Source of the DNA: Microcaldota archaeon
Lineage (GTDB): Archaea > Micrarchaeota > Micrarchaeia > Anstonellales > Anstonellaceae
Assembly (NCBI GenBank): GCA_023248455.1
Contig: JAHFEN010000064.1
Span: forward strand, 1-5,400
Direction: 5' to 3'
DNA length: 5,400 nt
The notes beneath the pieces are model-generated. The model searched no databases and had not been told where the DNA came from. It saw only the letters and a list, made by a program, of their open reading frames with translations. Each line of letters begins with the position of its first letter. The first letter of the stretch is position 1. Both the position numbers and the translations under genes were made by a program. Positions 3,979-5,400 of the stretch are shown in pieces.

Positions 3979-5400
3979 ATGGCTGTGTCTCTTGAGGAAA
4001 CCATACGCAAGCATACGCTCAAGAATGCGCACGACTACAAGCTTGCCATCCCTGCGAAGATAATCGGCAAGGTGATTGGCGAGTGGCCGGCTGCAAAAAC
4101 GGATATGAAAGGCACCATGAAGCTGATTAACGAAGAGGCGAAGAGGGTCAATTCACTCACTTCTAAAGACATGGAAAAGGAGCTTGCCGAATTCGTTTTT
4201 GAGGAGAAGAAGGAGGAAAAAAAGGAGATTGAGCTTCCAGGCGCTGTCCAGGGGAGCGTGGTGACGCGGTTCCCCCCCGAGCCCTCGGGCTACCCGCACA
4301 TAGGGCATGCTAAAGCCGCATGGCTGGATTGCCAGTCTGCGGCGAGATACGTGGGGAAAATGCTTCTCAGGTTTGACGACACTAACCCAGAAAAGGAAAA
4401 GCAAGAGTACGTGGATGCCATAAAGGAAGGGCTGCTTTGGCTGGGGATTGACTGGGCTGAAGAGACATATACTTCTGACAGGATGGAGGAGCTCTATACT
4501 TGCTGCGACGAGATGTTCGTGAAATTTCACGCCTATGTCTGCACATGCTCTGCAGAAGAGATAAAGAAGGGAAGGGAGCAAAAAAAAGCGTGCGACTGCT
4601 CTGCCAGAGACGCGCAGGAGAACATGGCGCTTTTCCGCAAGATGAGGGATGGGAAGGTGGAGGAGGGGGAGGCAATTGTGCGCTTCCGGGGATTGATGAG
4701 CGATGAGAACACCGTTATGCGCGACCCCACGCTTTTCAGGATAATCAAGGCAGAGCACTACAGGCAGGCGAAGAAATACACGTGCTGGCCTTCTTATGAT
4801 TTTGCCGCGCCCATAATGGATTCCCTTGAGGGAGTGACGCACGCAATGAGGACAAAGGAGTATGAGCTGAGGAACCCGCTTTACTTTGCAGTCATTAAGG
4901 CGCTTGAGCTTCGCGCGCCACAACTTATCGAATTTTCCCGCCTTGAAATAAAGAATGCCCCAATTTCAAAGAGGCTTATCACACCGCTGATTGAGCAGAA
5001 AAAAGTGGATGGCTGGGATGACCCGAGGCTGCCCACGCTCATAGCCCTCAAGAGGAGGGGAATCCTGCCAGAGGCAATAAAGGAATTCGTGCTCTCGTTC
5101 GGCCTTTCCAAGGTGGAGTCTGAGCCTGGGTGGGACGCACTGCTTGCGCACAACCGGAAAATCCTGGATGAGAGATGCGCGAGAAGGTTTTTTGTCAAGA
5201 GCCCTGTGAAGATTACTGTGCAGGGAGCGCCGCAGAAGGAGGCAATCCTGAAGAACCACCCAACCAAGCCGGAGATGGGCTCAAGGAGCGTGGTTACAAA
5301 AGGAGAATTTCTCATTTCAAAATCAGACGCAGGGGGCATCCCGCTTGGAGAAACCTTCAGGCTCAAGGACCTCTATAACGTAATATTCTACGAAAAGCGG
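3979..5400 (+). CDS. gltX: Glutamyl-tRNA synthetase, archaeal/eukaryotic type (3' truncated by window edge)
   Basis: Translation from ATG 3979 stays open to the window edge, giving 474 residues; archaeal GluRS is usually about 550-570, so roughly 80-100 are missing. Residues 1-90 form the charged helical N-terminal extension of archaeal enzymes. The class I catalytic domain follows: RFPPEPSGYPHIGHAK (97-112, HIGH at 107-110), RFDDTNPEKEK (131-141), and a CxC…CxC pair (Cys188/190 and Cys205/207) likely to bind zinc. Next come YDFAAPIMDSLEGVTHAMR, the KMSKS-equivalent PISKR (328-332) and GWDDPRLPTL (345-354). The start of the beta-barrel anticodon-binding domain ends the fragment. The enzyme charges tRNA-Glu; archaeal forms often also mischarge tRNA-Gln for later amidation. 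GAGAAGGT across the fni stop codon may be its weak ribosome binding site. GlnRS is the alternative but is rare in archaea, and the Cys pairs favour GluRS. Confidence 0.95.
   Translation, partial: MAVSLEETIRKHTLKNAHDYKLAIPAKIIGKVIGEWPAAKTDMKGTMKLINEEAKRVNSLTSKDMEKELAEFVFEEKKEEKKEIELPGAVQGSVVTRFPPEPSGYPHIGHAKAAWLDCQSAARYVGKMLLRFDDTNPEKEKQEYVDAIKEGLLWLGIDWAEETYTSDRMEELYTCCDEMFVKFHAYVCTCSAEEIKKGREQKKACDCSARDAQENMALFRKMRDGKVEEGEAIVRFRGLMSDENTVMRDPTLFRIIKAEHYRQAKKYTCWPSYDFAAPIMDSLEGVTHAMRTKEYELRNPLYFAVIKALELRAPQLIEFSRLEIKNAPISKRLITPLIEQKKVDGWDDPRLPTLIALKRRGILPEAIKEFVLSFGLSKVESEPGWDALLAHNRKILDERCARRFFVKSPVKITVQGAPQKEAILKNHPTKPEMGSRSVVTKGEFLISKSDAGGIPLGETFRLKDLYNVIFYEKR

Noticed and set aside
4153..4923. 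A 256-residue open frame on the minus strand inside gltX
   Set aside because: It is wholly antisense to a clearly recognised synthetase, is rich in Pro, Arg, His and Cys without domain pattern, and has no promoter or ribosome binding site of its own.
4881..5366. A 161-residue minus-strand open frame at the right end
   Set aside because: It is antisense to the KMSKS and anticodon-binding region of gltX and has no independent support.
1..5400. CRISPR arrays, tRNA or rRNA genes, insertion sequences or attachment sites
   Set aside because: No regularly spaced repeats, cloverleaf-like sequences, transposase motifs or terminal inverted repeats were seen on either strand.

Overview
The window looks like a piece of an uncultured archaeal chromosome, most likely from a small-genome (DPANN-type) lineage. 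Four things point to Archaea: a type 2 isopentenyl-diphosphate isomerase, a MEMO-family protein, an archaeal/eukaryotic-type glutamyl-tRNA synthetase, and A/T-rich TATA-like boxes placed about 25 bases from start codons, giving very short or leaderless mRNAs. The lineage is inference; no rRNA or other phylogenetic marker beyond these proteins is present.

Layout. Positions 1-66 may hold the tail of an upstream + strand gene. Positions 75-188 (-) encode a 37-residue protein with an extremely acidic tail and a strong ribosome binding site. Divergent from it, 305-547 (+) encodes an 80-residue two-helix membrane protein that resembles VirB2/TrbC (CedA1-like) pilins. Convergent with that is a six-helix membrane protein (565-1311, -). 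This is head-to-head with a MEMO-family protein (1363-2184, +), and the two starts are almost equidistant from one AT-rich box. A 211-residue protein with two N-terminal helices and a soluble domain (2248-2883, -) follows, convergent with memo and divergent from fni (2943-3974, +). fni is followed after four bases by gltX (3979 to the window edge, +, 3' truncated).

How the genes fit together. The MEMO gene, fni and gltX recall a well-known archaeal gene order (rpsB - MEMO - mevalonate kinase - isopentenyl phosphate kinase - fni - RNase J - prenyl synthase - gltX). Here the two kinases are absent from between MEMO and fni, where an opposite-strand membrane protein sits instead, and nothing separates fni from gltX. 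fni supplies DMAPP for archaeal lipid synthesis and gltX charges tRNA-Glu; they probably share a transcript. The three minus-strand genes are of unknown function, and each is divergent from a + strand gene. There are no tRNAs, rRNAs, CRISPR arrays or insertion sequences, and no complete novel multi-gene system is evident. The most curious items are the orphan pilin-like protein, the acidic microprotein and the eroded isoprenoid cluster.
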